Counted from the first letter of the stretch, positions 9,138 to 19,821 are shown. The stretch is DNA of 64,000 bases from Ignavibacteria bacterium UBA2373 (GCA_002344005.1 DDTD01000070.1:1-64000), one strand, 5' to 3'. Numbers and translations are program-made. Notes: generated by a model not told the origin, from the sequence alone.

Positions 9138-10994
9138 ATGGCATTACAGCGACCCACTCAATTATCATCCGTTGAAGAATCGAAAAGCAAAAAAGTAGGA
9201 TTCAAAGAGCGGTTTATAGCACTCAAAAATCTACCCAAATTATTTTCTTTAGTCTGGGAAATAAGCCCGGCGATGGTGATAAGTACTTTGATATTACGTT
9301 TATTACGTGCCTGCATTCCTGTACTATTTATGTATGTCGGTAAATTAATTATTGATGAAATAATCGGGATAGTCAATAATCAGCAAACAATAGCCACTTC
9401 GCTTTTATGGTATTATATTGCCCTTGAAGCCGGTATCAGCATTATCGGTGAAATTATCGGACGCGGTATTTCTCTTCTTGATGCTTTATTGGGCGATAAA
9501 TTTGCTAATGTAACATCGGTAAAACTGATGAACCATGCAGCAACATTAGATTTAGAGCAATTCGAGGATTCCACCATTTATGATAAATTGGAACGCGCCC
9601 GTCAGCAAACATTAAGTCGCATGGAGCTGGTTTCCCAAACCTTTACGCAAGCGCAAGACATCATTACATTAGCAATGCTTGCAGCCGCACTTATGGTTTT
9701 CAATCCATGGCTTATTGTTATTTTAGCAGCAGCTTTATTACCCTCTTTTATCGGTGAATCTCATTTCAATGCGCAAGGTTATTCGCTCCTCTACAGTTGG
9801 ACTCCTGAACGACGCTTACTGGATTATTTACGCTTTACCGGTGCGAGTAATGAAACGGCAAAAGAAGTAAAAGTTTTTGGTTTATCAGAATTTTTAACTG
9901 ATGAATATCGAGTTCGCGCCGAAGAATTTTATGAAAAAAACAAACGATTATCATTGCGGCGGGCAAGCTGGGGAACTCTTACCAACACAATAGGGATGGC
10001 AGGATATTACGGTGCATATATTTTACTTGTGTGGCAAACAATTTCCGGATCATTAACGATTGGTGATTTAACATTTCTTGCGGGGTCATTTTCACGTATG
10101 CGCGGATTGATGGAAACAATTTTCGGGCGATTTTCTTCCATAGCGCAAAGTGCATTATATCTGCAAGATCTTTTCGATTTTTTTGCTTTACAACCGCATA
10201 TTATATCTCCTGTGAAAGCGGCACCGTTTCCTCGTCCTATTGCACAAGGATTCGTCTTTGAAAATGTCGGTTTTCGATATCATAATTCTGAAAAGTGGGC
10301 TTTACGTAATATTTCTTTTACATTAAAACCGGGTGAGAAATTGGCACTGGTCGGTGAAAATGGAGCAGGAAAAACCACATTAGTAAAATTGTTATCACGG
10401 TTATATGACCCGACCGAAGGAAGAATACTGTTAGACGGCGTTGATTTACGAGAATATAATACGGAGCAATTGCGTAAAGAAATCGGCGTTATTTTCCAAG
10501 ACTTTGTCAAATTTCAACTTACGGCTTCCGATAATATTGCTGTGGGTAATATTGAGCATCGTTATGATGAGCCGAGAATTGAATATGCAGCTCAGAAAAG
10601 TTTAGCCGATTCGGTCATCAAAAAATTGCCCGAATTATACAATCAAACTCTTGGCAAACGATTTGCCAAAGGCATAGACTTATCCGGAGGTGAGTGGCAA
10701 AAAATTGCGCTTGCCCGTGCATATATGCGTGATGCCCAAGTGCGTATTCTCGATGAGCCGACAGCCGCACTCGATGCCAGAGCCGAGCATGATGTCTTTG
10801 AACGATTTACCGGATTAATGGATGGAAAAACCGTTGTGCTTATCTCCCACCGTTTTTCCACAGTACGCATGGCAGATAGAATATTGGTTCTCGAAAATGG
10901 TATGATGAAAGAATTAGGCAGCCACGAAGAATTACTGGAACAAGGCGGACATTATGCAGAGTTATTTTCTTTGCAAGCCGCAGGATATAAATAA
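9138..10994 (+). CDS. Type I ABC exporter, fused membrane and ATPase domains
   Basis: A 618-residue half-transporter that would act as a homodimer. The N-terminal half (about 30-345) carries the exporter membrane domain. The ATPase half has Walker A GENGAGKTTL (from 406), signature LSGGEW (515-520), Walker B RILDEPTAALDA (near 535) and the H-loop LISHRFSTV. The ATG at 9138 (MALQRPTQ) is preferred; an upstream in-frame start would overlap the previous gene by about 65 bp. Substrate is not evident: MsbA-like lipid export or peptide/drug export are both possible. No membrane-fusion partner is adjacent. Confidence 0.9.
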   Translation: MALQRPTQLSSVEESKSKKVGFKERFIALKNLPKLFSLVWEISPAMVISTLILRLLRACIPVLFMYVGKLIIDEIIGIVNNQQTIATSLLWYYIALEAGISIIGEIIGRGISLLDALLGDKFANVTSVKLMNHAATLDLEQFEDSTIYDKLERARQQTLSRMELVSQTFTQAQDIITLAMLAAALMVFNPWLIVILAAALLPSFIGESHFNAQGYSLLYSWTPERRLLDYLRFTGASNETAKEVKVFGLSEFLTDEYRVRAEEFYEKNKRLSLRRASWGTLTNTIGMAGYYGAYILLVWQTISGSLTIGDLTFLAGSFSRMRGLMETIFGRFSSIAQSALYLQDLFDFFALQPHIISPVKAAPFPRPIAQGFVFENVGFRYHNSEKWALRNISFTLKPGEKLALVGENGAGKTTLVKLLSRLYDPTEGRILLDGVDLREYNTEQLRKEIGVIFQDFVKFQLTASDNIAVGNIEHRYDEPRIEYAAQKSLADSVIKKLPELYNQTLGKRFAKGIDLSGGEWQKIALARAYMRDAQVRILDEPTAALDARAEHDVFERFTGLMDGKTVVLISHRFSTVRMADRILVLENGMMKELGSHEELLEQGGHYAELFSLQAAGYK

Positions 10995-11045
10995 AGAATA
11001 TATCATTGTTGAATAATAATAAGTCATATAATTAGTAGTGTTATA

Positions 11046-12245
11046 ATGCAAAAAAGTAAAATTATCCTTATTATTACATTGTTTCTTCTGGGCAAATATC
11101 TCCATGCACAGCCATATATTCCCGGGCAAACATATTGGGGAACACGTCAATATATTGAATATCAGCCGGGAAATCTACCATTGATTATATCTGTGCCTCA
11201 TGGCGGATATGAACAACCATCTGACATCCGCGACCGCCAATGTGAAGGCTGTGCTTATGTGCAAGACGCATTTACACAAGAGTTAGCTCGTACTATCCGT
11301 GAAATTTTTGTAAAAGAAACGGGGTGCTATCCATATATGATATATAATCGTATTCATAGAAAAAAACTTGATATGAATCGTGATATTATTATGGCAACAG
11401 ACAGTAATTCTTCGCTTGATGTTTATTGGCATGAATATCATAATTTTATTGATTCTGCAAAAAAACACATCACATTACATTTTGGTAAAGGATTATTTAT
11501 TGATCTTCATGGGCATGGTCATACAAAACAAAGAATCGAATATGGGTATTTAGTGTATGATAGTCAATTGCGTGAAAGTGATTCTTTGATGAATACCGCT
11601 GCAAGAATACGTGTAAGTTCGATTGAATCTCTTGCCGGAAATAATGCTATGAATACAACACATGCCGAACTAATAAGAGGAAACGAAGCATTGGGGACGC
11701 AATTTGCAGAAAGAGGATATCCCGGAGTGCCAAGTAAACAAGACCCTTTCCCCTTAATTGGTGACCCTTACTTTAATGGTGGATATAATACATATTACCA
11801 CGGTTCATCCCCGGGTGGTACCATAGACGCAATTCAAATGGAATTATATTCTGATATTCGTTTCGACAGCGTGAAGCGCACTCAATTTGCACGCAATTTT
11901 GTTGCTGTAGCATTGCAATTTCTGGATCGTCATTATTTTCCCGGTTTTTCAGGAGCGCCATGCAGTATCACCGGTATATATGACAATGCTATCTCCATGC
12001 AATCATTCCGCATAGTACCAAACCCTACCTCTACCTTGTGTACTGTTTATTATACTTCATTTATGCATACAGAACTTACTTCATTGACAGTCTATAATAT
12101 TTTTGGACAACCAGTTTTTCATGAATCTGATATATATAATGGGTATTCGTTTCCTGTACATACATTACCGACAGGGATGTATTCTGTTGTTTTACATAGC
12201 CATAACAAAACGCCAATCATAACAACATCTTTGATTGTTCACTAA
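11046..12245 (+). CDS. Secreted N-formylglutamate amidohydrolase-like enzyme, T9SS
   Basis: A 399-residue exported protein. After a signal peptide (1-21, ending LHAQ) comes an N-formylglutamate amidohydrolase-type fold: PLIISVPHGG near 45, NRIHRKKLDMNRDI near 100, a HEYHNF motif near 126, FIDLHGHGH near 150 and an acidic MELYSDIR near 270. His, Asp and Glu in these motifs fit a zinc-dependent amide hydrolase. The last 85 residues (FRIVPNPTS ... LPTGMYSVVLHS) form a T9SS sorting domain, so the enzyme acts outside the cell and is not the cytosolic HutG step. Its substrate, possibly an N-acylated or gamma-linked amino acid polymer, is inferred only. Confidence 0.75.
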   Translation: MQKSKIILIITLFLLGKYLHAQPYIPGQTYWGTRQYIEYQPGNLPLIISVPHGGYEQPSDIRDRQCEGCAYVQDAFTQELARTIREIFVKETGCYPYMIYNRIHRKKLDMNRDIIMATDSNSSLDVYWHEYHNFIDSAKKHITLHFGKGLFIDLHGHGHTKQRIEYGYLVYDSQLRESDSLMNTAARIRVSSIESLAGNNAMNTTHAELIRGNEALGTQFAERGYPGVPSKQDPFPLIGDPYFNGGYNTYYHGSSPGGTIDAIQMELYSDIRFDSVKRTQFARNFVAVALQFLDRHYFPGFSGAPCSITGIYDNAISMQSFRIVPNPTSTLCTVYYTSFMHTELTSLTVYNIFGQPVFHESDIYNGYSFPVHTLPTGMYSVVLHSHNKTPIITTSLIVH

Positions 12246-12494
12246 TTATAATTTTTGATAAAACAAAAAAATCTAAAAACTACAATTTTTAGAGCAATTT
12301 ATGCATACAGTTTTTCATGGTGGATGTAGAGTAAAATATAAAAATGTAGTAGGAAATTTACCCTATTATTTTCCCCTTTATCAGTGACAATGAACTTCAA
12401 TATTTGCCCATCATTATTACGACTTCTGAAGCAATGAGAGCATGATGTTCCGTAAAACTTTACGAGTACATTTCTATAGATTATTTTCTATGCC

Positions 12495-13946
12495 TTATTT
12501 TTGTATGATGATTGGTGTGGTCAACAATGATTTTTTTTGACCAATTTTTACATAATACACCCCATTTGCTAAATTTTCATTCTCAATAAGGCAATCAACG
12601 ACTCCCTGCTCTCTTACGACATAATTCACAGGACTAATATATTCACCACATTGATTAATAAGAGATATTGATTCTATATCTTCAGTATCAATATTCACGG
12701 AAAATGTGTTACCGACAGGATGAGGGAAAAGTTTATAATCATTGGGTTTATCATCAAAAGAAGCTACTTTTGTTGTGCCGGCATTGATGAGCAAAAGATC
12801 TTTTTGTACTTTATTAGGGTTATATCTGTCACAAATGTACAAATCGCGTAAGCCGTCGCCATTGAAATCGGCAGCAATAATCCCCAAAGCATCACGCACA
12901 TAGTATTCTTCAAACACATCTAAAGTGTTATCAGTAAAATTTCCATTACCATCATTAAAATAACATTTTATATGAGCACCAAAGACATTCGCAAGAAGTA
13001 AATCCATATCCTTATCGCCATCCACATCTTCAAAAATCGCATCTATTGTATGATCTTCATCAGCAGGTAATTGTGCTGCCGTTTTATCAGTGAATATTCC
13101 GTTACCATTATTGATGAGTAATCTATTTTGTGGATCTTTACCGGGTTTAAATTCAACATTTGCCAAAAATATGTCCATATCTTTATCTCGATCAATGTCG
13201 GCAAAGCATATTTTTCTTGTCTCAATATCGAAATCTTTCGGTAAATGTGTTTCTGTGACCTTTGTAAAATAGCCTTGTTCATTACCAATATACAATTCAT
13301 TGCCATCTTCATTTCCTTCAAACAAATCAAGAATTCCATCGCCGTTTACGTCAACAAAAGCAAGGTCTTGTGTTGTTTTTTCATCAGAGGGCAAACGATT
13401 GTTTTCAATAGCAAAATTTCCTTTGCCGTCATTGATAAGAACAGTATTTTTGCCCTTATTGCCTAAAATAATATCAGGGAATCCATCACGATTAATATCT
13501 GCTGTAGCAATCGCATTTGCTTCACTGTCAGGTAATATAAAAGGGGCACTTGTAAAGCCGCCTTTTCCGTCCCCCAGATAATATTCATGCACTTTTGTTT
13601 TTCCCATGACAATATCGTCTTCACTACAAAAAACCAAATCAACAAATCCATCTCCATTAAAGTCAGCATATGCAATATCCTCACTGTCACGGATAATTTG
13701 TGGCAACTTCCCTGCTGTTCCATTCTTAAAATTTCCTTTGCCGTCATTAATAAGAATAGTATTTGCTTGAAATTCATTGGCTAAAACGATATCAAGATCC
13801 TTGTCGCCGTCCACATCAACGGCAACGACATCCATACTTTGCCCTTTCGCTCCATTATTAGGTAAATTTGTACTGGCATTGGTAAAAATTTGACCATACG
13901 CAGTACTCGAATAACATAAGCATAATGTAATAATGATTGTTTTCAT
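12495..13946 (-). CDS. Seven-bladed FG-GAP/VCBS repeat surface protein, T9SS
   Basis: A 483-residue secreted protein. Signal peptide 1-18, then seven repeats each with a calcium-binding D-x-(D/N)-x-D-x-x-x-D loop (DVDGDKDLD, DFNGDGFVD, DINRDGFPD, DVNGDGILD, DIDRDKDMD, DVDGDKDMD, DFNGDGLRD), matching a seven-bladed integrin-like propeller. The final 80 residues (FPHPVGNTFSVNI ... GVYYVKIGQ) form a T9SS sorting domain. It is likely a calcium-dependent surface adhesin or binding protein. It is transcribed convergently with the amidohydrolase-like gene. Confidence 0.85.
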   Translation of the reverse strand: MKTIIITLCLCYSSTAYGQIFTNASTNLPNNGAKGQSMDVVAVDVDGDKDLDIVLANEFQANTILINDGKGNFKNGTAGKLPQIIRDSEDIAYADFNGDGFVDLVFCSEDDIVMGKTKVHEYYLGDGKGGFTSAPFILPDSEANAIATADINRDGFPDIILGNKGKNTVLINDGKGNFAIENNRLPSDEKTTQDLAFVDVNGDGILDLFEGNEDGNELYIGNEQGYFTKVTETHLPKDFDIETRKICFADIDRDKDMDIFLANVEFKPGKDPQNRLLINNGNGIFTDKTAAQLPADEDHTIDAIFEDVDGDKDMDLLLANVFGAHIKCYFNDGNGNFTDNTLDVFEEYYVRDALGIIAADFNGDGLRDLYICDRYNPNKVQKDLLLINAGTTKVASFDDKPNDYKLFPHPVGNTFSVNIDTEDIESISLINQCGEYISPVNYVVREQGVVDCLIENENLANGVYYVKIGQKKSLLTTPIIIQK

Positions 13947-14227
13947 ATTCTAAAGCAATTTTTGTTTATAATATATTTCTCTTTTGTTTTTTATTGGGTG
14001 GGCTTGAAACGCTCATCACTATACAATGTTACATCTGTCCTCAGTCCTCAAAGACTATTTTAACGTTCCTTTAACATTCTTTAGCTCAATGTGGCGAAAT
14101 GTTCATAATATTGCCAACTATAGTAAGAATACATGAGCAGAATCTCTCATCTTTACATTATGATATTTGGTGTAAGATTGGTACTTTTGCTCTCAACTTA
14201 TTAGGTACTTGATTATTGAAAGTCATA

Positions 14228-14632
14228 ATGATGGATAGTACAGCTTCTTCTTCCAAAGGGATAATTGAAGCATATTTTCGTCCGAAGAAATGGGAATATA
14301 TCGCTGACAAGACAATCTATGACTTTATGGGTATTCGCCTGTATAAATCCTATATGCCTCTTTCGGGAATGACCGAAAAAAAAACGTATCTTACATTAGC
14401 TGACTTACAACTCTATGATCGCAAAACTCGCTCTTATGAACTCCGTCATTGGTTGGGTATAGTCGGTACTCTCCTCATTGCTTTGATTCTACCACACTCT
14501 TACACTGTGTTTGACTATTGTTTATTGCTGTTTCTGACACTTGTTTTTAATGTCTATCCTATAGCACTTCAACGCCACAACAGAATACGTATTTACCGAA
14601 CAATCAACATGTTAAAGAACAAATCCGCATAA
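14228..14632 (+). CDS. CrtO-like (glycosyl-diaponeurosporenoate acyltransferase family) membrane protein
   Basis: A 135-residue protein with an N-terminal RPKKWEYIADKTIYDFMGIR block, two hydrophobic helices and a C-terminal NVYPIALQRHNRIR motif. The ELRHWLGI ... NVYPIALQRHNRIR layout matches my recollection of Staphylococcus aureus CrtO (ELxHW, NVPIIIVQRYNRPR), the carotenoid glycoside acyltransferase. No carotenoid genes are nearby, so substrate is open; the family in Bacteroidota is broadly annotated. ATG 14228 is preferred over TTG 14216. A TACTTTTG box lies near 14182. Confidence 0.65.
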   Translation: MMDSTASSSKGIIEAYFRPKKWEYIADKTIYDFMGIRLYKSYMPLSGMTEKKTYLTLADLQLYDRKTRSYELRHWLGIVGTLLIALILPHSYTVFDYCLLLFLTLVFNVYPIALQRHNRIRIYRTINMLKNKSA

Positions 14633-14716
14633 GACCTTTTGTCGTTAAAGGGGACTTCGTCTCTGTGCTATTATAAAGAAAACCTCATATTATGAATTGA
14701 TAATATTGCCGTAACA

Positions 14717-14744
14717 TTGGCGATACACTGCCTTGGTAATTTTG
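14717..14744 (+). promoter_or_regulatory. Probable Bacteroidota-type promoter for TonB receptor gene
   Basis: TAATTTTG at 14737-14744 matches the -7 consensus TAnnTTTG, with TTG at 14717-14719 about 17 bases upstream in the -33 position. It sits 88 bp before the receptor ATG and leaves room for a leader with a GGAGG site. Confidence 0.45.
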
Positions 14745-14831
14745 TGACTGTTTAGTAAATATGTCGCAAATCGTGTGGGGAAAAAGCGTGAGCGACACAC
14801 ATTAGTTAATTATTATGGAGGAAGCGTAGCC

Positions 14832-17666
14832 ATGAGCCAACGCATTATCAGTTTTTTCATTATCTTCAGTTGTTCAGTCACCGCCGCATTCTCTCAAGAT
14901 GCTATCATCAGCGGTAAAATCACCGACGGTTCCACAGGCGATATCATGCGCAGCGTGACGGTGGAATTATTAACCAAAGATAAACAAAGCACAAAAAAAG
15001 GTGCATATTCCGATGTGACAGGAAAATACACCATTAAAAAAGTGCAGCAAGGTGTCTATTCTTTGCGCTTCCGTTATGTGGGCTATGAAACTAAACTCAT
15101 TGAAAATGTTGAAGTGCCAACAGGAAAAAATGTCACCGTCAATGTTACATTATCTCCCGAAACTAAGAAAGCCGAAGAAGTTGTTGTGACAGCTCGTGCC
15201 AATAAAGAATCCAAAGAAGCTATTTTAGCCCAAAGAAAAAATTCAGCTCAGGTGAGCGATGGTGTCGGACAGGAAGAAATTGCCAAATTACCCGATGGCG
15301 ATGCCGGTCAAGCATTAAAGCGTATTACAGGAGTTACCGTTGTGGGTGATAAATTTGTGTATGTACGCGGCGTAAGCGAACGCTATAATAATACGACCTT
15401 AAACGGTGCTGCTCTTACCTCAACCGAACCCGATAAAAAAGCTTTTGCTTTTGATATGTTCCCTTCGGAATTTTTGCAAAGTGCCAATGTTATTAAATCG
15501 TTTACACCCGATATGCCGGGCAATTTTGCAGGTGGTTTGGTGCAATTAAATACCATTGATTTTCCGCAAGGATTTGCTTTTAAAGTAGGTTTATCCTCTG
15601 CTTACAATGATAATGTTTCATTAAAAAGCGGTGCATTTCAAACATATTCGGGCGGTGCAACCGATTGGCTTGCCAGCGATGACGGCACGCGTGCTTTGGT
15701 GTCGGGGATGCCTTCCACATCCACAGAATTAGATAATTTAATTCGCCGTGCGGGTAATCCCGAAGCAGATAATGGCGCAGCAGCACGTGAATGGATTGCA
15801 CTTGGCAGATCATTTAATTCCGGCGTATGGAAACAAGATGCAATTGCAGCTCCGGTAAATACAGGCACAAGCATTTCTTACAGTAATTTATTTGATATTG
15901 CCGATAATGATTTCGGTATTATTGCTTCGGCTAATTATTCGAATGGCTATAATATTAACCAAATAGGTCGCGCAGGTTTATCCGGTGCAGGTAATGAGCA
16001 ATATAATTATGCGGGCTCGGTATCCACACGCAGTATGGGATGGGGTGGTTTATTTAATATGGCATATAAACTTGGCGGACATTCCACATTATCCTTTAAA
16101 AATATTTACAATCAATCTGCCGATGATGAAGTAGTAGTGTTACAAGGTAATGATTATAATCAAGATCGCGAACGTCGTTTTTACAGTGCTCAATTTGTCG
16201 AAAAATCATTGTATTCCGGTCAGGTTGCCGGACAGCATAATTTGCCGGGCGATATTTTAACGGAATGGAATGGCGGCTTTTCTCGCAGCACACGTAATGA
16301 ACCGGATTTGCGCCGCTTGCGTTATTCACGTCAAAATGACAATGAATTATTTTCTGCTGATGTGCCAAGCGAAACAGCCAAAGGTGACGGTACTGTTGCC
16401 GGACGCTTCTTTTCCGATTTAATTGACAATGCTTATACGGCAGGATTGAATATCACCATACCTGTATCCACAGCAAAAATTAAAACAGGGGCTTTACTCG
16501 AACGCCGTGACCGTGAATTTGGCGCACGTTCTTTTACCATTATTCAAAGTAAATCTGTTTTCCCCGATGTTGATCCCGAAGGTATTAATCTTACGGCTTC
16601 GCCTGATAAATTATTCGATTCGACTAATTTCCGTGCAAATGGCTTAGGTATTGCCGAGGATTCAAAAAAATCCGATCAATATGCGGCTGATGAACAGTTA
16701 AATGCCGGCTATGCAATGGTTGATATGCCTTTTAGCATTGGCGATGAGAATTTCCGCATTATTACCGGAGTACGTGTTGAAAATAATACACAACGCTTAC
16801 CGGCGGTTTATACGGGCGATAATCAATTAATTTCCATTGAAAGAAATACAACAGATATTCTTCCCGCATTAAATCTTATTTGGAAAACATCAGAAAATAC
16901 GAATGTACGTGTATCGGGTTCACAAACCTTAACTCGTCCCAATTTACGTGAATTTGCGCCATTTGCCTTTTTCGATTTCCAACGTCAAGCACGTGTGCAA
17001 GGTAATACGGATTTACAACGCGCACTTATTTGGAATTTCGATGCACGTTATGAATATTTCCCTCGTCCGGGTGAAGTACTTTCTGTCAGTACATTTTATA
17101 AAAGCTTCCAAAATGCAATTGAAGAAACAATTTTACCATCAAGCGGCAATCCTGTCTTTTCATTCCAAAATGCTTCCGGCACTGCATTAAATTATGGTAT
17201 TGAGTTTGAATTAAGAAAACAACTCGGATTTATTGCAGAGGATTTAGAAAATCTCGGCGCATCGGTGAATGTATCATTGATAAATTCAGAAGTGAATGTG
17301 CGTCAAGGTAATCTTAATGATACACGTCCTATGTGGGGACAATCACCATATTCGATTAATCTCGGATTATTCTATCAACATCCCGATATAGGCACGCAAG
17401 TAAATGTAGGATATAATCGTTCCGGTGAGCGCATTATACAAGTAGGGCTTTTGGGCAGCTATGATTTTGCAAATCCTCATGTTTATGAACAGCCGCGTGA
17501 TGTTGTTGATATTTCACTTTCTCAGCCAATTATTGCAGGATTAGAAGCACGTTTGGTTGTACGTGATGTACTCAATCAAGAACTTATTTGGTTACAAGGA
17601 GGACGTAATGTTGCTTCTAATTTACGCGGTCGCACCCTCAATTTCAGTATCGGATTTAAATTATAA
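14832..17666 (+). CDS. TonB-dependent outer-membrane receptor
   Basis: A 944-residue outer-membrane receptor. Signal peptide 1-22 (ending AFSQ), a carboxypeptidase-regulatory-like domain (about 23-110; ISGKITDGSTGDIMRSVTVE), a plug (about 130-250; EEIAKLPDGDAGQALKRITG, VYVRGVSERYNNTTLNG) and a barrel to the terminal GRTLNFSIGFKL. Start chosen at ATG 14832 because it gives the signal peptide and has GGAGG just upstream; an in-frame start 57 bp earlier would place charged residues in front. The ligand is unknown. The gene is followed 33 bp later by a secreted partner protein, a common pairing in this phylum. Confidence 0.92.
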   Translation: MSQRIISFFIIFSCSVTAAFSQDAIISGKITDGSTGDIMRSVTVELLTKDKQSTKKGAYSDVTGKYTIKKVQQGVYSLRFRYVGYETKLIENVEVPTGKNVTVNVTLSPETKKAEEVVVTARANKESKEAILAQRKNSAQVSDGVGQEEIAKLPDGDAGQALKRITGVTVVGDKFVYVRGVSERYNNTTLNGAALTSTEPDKKAFAFDMFPSEFLQSANVIKSFTPDMPGNFAGGLVQLNTIDFPQGFAFKVGLSSAYNDNVSLKSGAFQTYSGGATDWLASDDGTRALVSGMPSTSTELDNLIRRAGNPEADNGAAAREWIALGRSFNSGVWKQDAIAAPVNTGTSISYSNLFDIADNDFGIIASANYSNGYNINQIGRAGLSGAGNEQYNYAGSVSTRSMGWGGLFNMAYKLGGHSTLSFKNIYNQSADDEVVVLQGNDYNQDRERRFYSAQFVEKSLYSGQVAGQHNLPGDILTEWNGGFSRSTRNEPDLRRLRYSRQNDNELFSADVPSETAKGDGTVAGRFFSDLIDNAYTAGLNITIPVSTAKIKTGALLERRDREFGARSFTIIQSKSVFPDVDPEGINLTASPDKLFDSTNFRANGLGIAEDSKKSDQYAADEQLNAGYAMVDMPFSIGDENFRIITGVRVENNTQRLPAVYTGDNQLISIERNTTDILPALNLIWKTSENTNVRVSGSQTLTRPNLREFAPFAFFDFQRQARVQGNTDLQRALIWNFDARYEYFPRPGEVLSVSTFYKSFQNAIEETILPSSGNPVFSFQNASGTALNYGIEFELRKQLGFIAEDLENLGASVNVSLINSEVNVRQGNLNDTRPMWGQSPYSINLGLFYQHPDIGTQVNVGYNRSGERIIQVGLLGSYDFANPHVYEQPRDVVDISLSQPIIAGLEARLVVRDVLNQELIWLQGGRNVASNLRGRTLNFSIGFKL

Positions 17667-17699
17667 TTTTTCATGTTTCATTATTCGGGGCTTTTGTCC

Positions 17700-19790
17700 A
17701 TGAAATCATTGATTCTTTTTGCAAGTGCCGTTTTTTCCGTTTTTACGCTTGCTGCTTCGGCACAAAACGGACCTAAAATTACAACACCGGCGGCTAATGC
17801 CACTTTAAGCGTGGGGCAATCATACACCATTCGCTGGGATACAACAAATTCACCTCGCGGTACACGCTATTTTATCGAATTTTCTGTTACAGGAGAATCA
17901 GGTCCATGGACACGCATCAAACGTCGTGATCCGGTCACACAATTACCCGTGGATTGGGTTCATAATGATTCCGGCACTGCATCAGCGGGTTCAAATCGCG
18001 GCAGAGGCGAAGCACGTTTTGCTTTCCGTCCCACCGCAGCAGGCGAAGAATGTTATTTGCGCCTTGTTAATCGTGCAGAACCGACAATTATAGGATTAAG
18101 CGATAAATTTTCTATTTCTCCACCGCCGAAACCTATTAATATTGATGAATATTTGCCGCAAAGCATCACAGGTAATGTGACTGTTCCTTATGTGCAAGGA
18201 AAAATCTATGGCTTACGCGGTTATACATACATTGAAGACGGTGCAACTTTGACCATTGAACCGGGTGTTGTTATAGTCAGCGACACACCGCGCACAAATT
18301 CGGCATTATGTGTCAATCGTGGCGGTAAAATTATTGCTCGCGGCACAAAAGCACGTCCTATCGTTTTCACAAGTTCGGCTCCGGCGGGACAACGTCGCAC
18401 AGGTGACTGGGGTGGTTTGTTGATATGCGGAAAAGCACGTCTGAATGTCAAAGCAGGTGAAGCAGCTCTCGAAGGCGGCGTCGCATCTGCAACACCCGGA
18501 CGCGGTTGGTATGGCGGTACTGATGATAATGATAATAGCGGTGTTCTTGAATATGTGCGTATTGAATTTGCGGGTATTGCCGCATTTCCGAATGAAGAAC
18601 TTAATTCCTTGACTTTAGGCGCAGTTGGTAAAGGCACAACAATTAATCATGTGCAATGTACCTATAATGGTGATGATGCCTTCGAATGGTTTGGTGGCAA
18701 TGTTGATGCAAAACATCTTATTGCTAATCGTACTGTGGATGATGATTTTGATACCGATTTCGGGTTCAGCGGTCGTATTCAATTTGGTATTGCACAACGC
18801 TATCGTGAAATTGCCGACCAAAGCACAAGCCAATGTTTTGAATCAGATAATGATGGTACAGGTACGTATAATTTTCCGCGCACAAGTCCTATTTTCAGTA
18901 ATATGACCTTAGTCGGACCTATTGACGACACATCACGCAGCAGCGGCACAGGGAATGAACAATGGAGCGCGCAATATGGCTCCGCAGCACAAGTGCGCCG
19001 TAATTCTCACATGTCTCTTGTTAATTCCGTTTTTGTCGGCTTCCCAAGAGCGGGCTATGAATTACGCGGTGCACGTACATTAACCGCTGCCTCAAAAGAT
19101 TCTTTACTTGTACGCAATAATTCATGGTATGGTATTAAAGGAGGCGGATTAAGTGTGCGTCTTGAATCGGGTGAAACTGCCGTTGATGGCATGAATGCAG
19201 CATGGTTAGTAAAACCGGAATTTGCTAATTCATTAACAAATGGAACAGGCAATATCAGTGCATATTCACCATTTTCCGGAATTATTGCACGCGATCCCGA
19301 AACACCGAATTTTGTGCCGAATGCAACTCTTGGTGCTCCTTCTTTTGCGAATGCAGGAACAGTTTCTTTAGATAATAACTTTTTTGAAAGAGTGAATTAT
19401 CGCGGTGCTTTTGATATTAATGTTCAAGAACGCTGGGATTTACCGTGGGCTAATTATAATCCCGTCAATACAGTATATCCGCAAGTTTTCACAAGCGTTA
19501 ATGATGCGGAAATTCCTTCACTTGACATGGTTGATTTGCGTGTTATGCCGAACCCTGCATCAGAATCAGCCACAGTGCGTTTTTCCGTACCCACACAAAC
19601 GGTAGTTTCTGTGGATATTTACACAATGGTTGGCACAAAAGTGATGACAATACTTGAAAATTACACAACAAATACGAATGGTATTTTCGATATTCCTGTT
19701 AGTGTTTCCTCATTGCCGATTGGCACATATTCTGTGCAAATTCGCAGTGAACAAGGTACAGCATCGCAAATGCTTACAATAGTGAAATAA
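17700..19790 (+). CDS. Secreted T9SS protein paired with TonB receptor
   Basis: A 696-residue exported protein. The ATG at 17700 gives the signal peptide (MKSLILFASAVFSVFTLAAS). A first beta-sandwich (about 22-140; ITTPAANATLSVGQSYTIRW) is followed by a long Gly/Asn/Asp-rich beta-rich central region (about 145-600; GDWGGLLICGKARLN, YNGDDAFEWFGGNVDAKHL) resembling right-handed beta-helix surface proteins, and a T9SS sorting domain (about 615-696; MPNPASESATVRFSVP). Its position directly behind the receptor suggests they share a ligand or are co-regulated. Enzymatic function is not evident. Confidence 0.82.
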   Translation: MKSLILFASAVFSVFTLAASAQNGPKITTPAANATLSVGQSYTIRWDTTNSPRGTRYFIEFSVTGESGPWTRIKRRDPVTQLPVDWVHNDSGTASAGSNRGRGEARFAFRPTAAGEECYLRLVNRAEPTIIGLSDKFSISPPPKPINIDEYLPQSITGNVTVPYVQGKIYGLRGYTYIEDGATLTIEPGVVIVSDTPRTNSALCVNRGGKIIARGTKARPIVFTSSAPAGQRRTGDWGGLLICGKARLNVKAGEAALEGGVASATPGRGWYGGTDDNDNSGVLEYVRIEFAGIAAFPNEELNSLTLGAVGKGTTINHVQCTYNGDDAFEWFGGNVDAKHLIANRTVDDDFDTDFGFSGRIQFGIAQRYREIADQSTSQCFESDNDGTGTYNFPRTSPIFSNMTLVGPIDDTSRSSGTGNEQWSAQYGSAAQVRRNSHMSLVNSVFVGFPRAGYELRGARTLTAASKDSLLVRNNSWYGIKGGGLSVRLESGETAVDGMNAAWLVKPEFANSLTNGTGNISAYSPFSGIIARDPETPNFVPNATLGAPSFANAGTVSLDNNFFERVNYRGAFDINVQERWDLPWANYNPVNTVYPQVFTSVNDAEIPSLDMVDLRVMPNPASESATVRFSVPTQTVVSVDIYTMVGTKVMTILENYTTNTNGIFDIPVSVSSLPIGTYSVQIRSEQGTASQMLTIVK

Positions 19791-19821
19791 TTTTTCCACT
19801 CCATACCCCACACGGAAAAAG

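Noticed and set aside
415..12245. hutU and the secreted N-formylglutamate amidohydrolase-like gene as one histidine pathway
   Set aside because: The second enzyme is exported with a T9SS domain, on the other strand and 9 kb away; it cannot be the cytosolic HutG.
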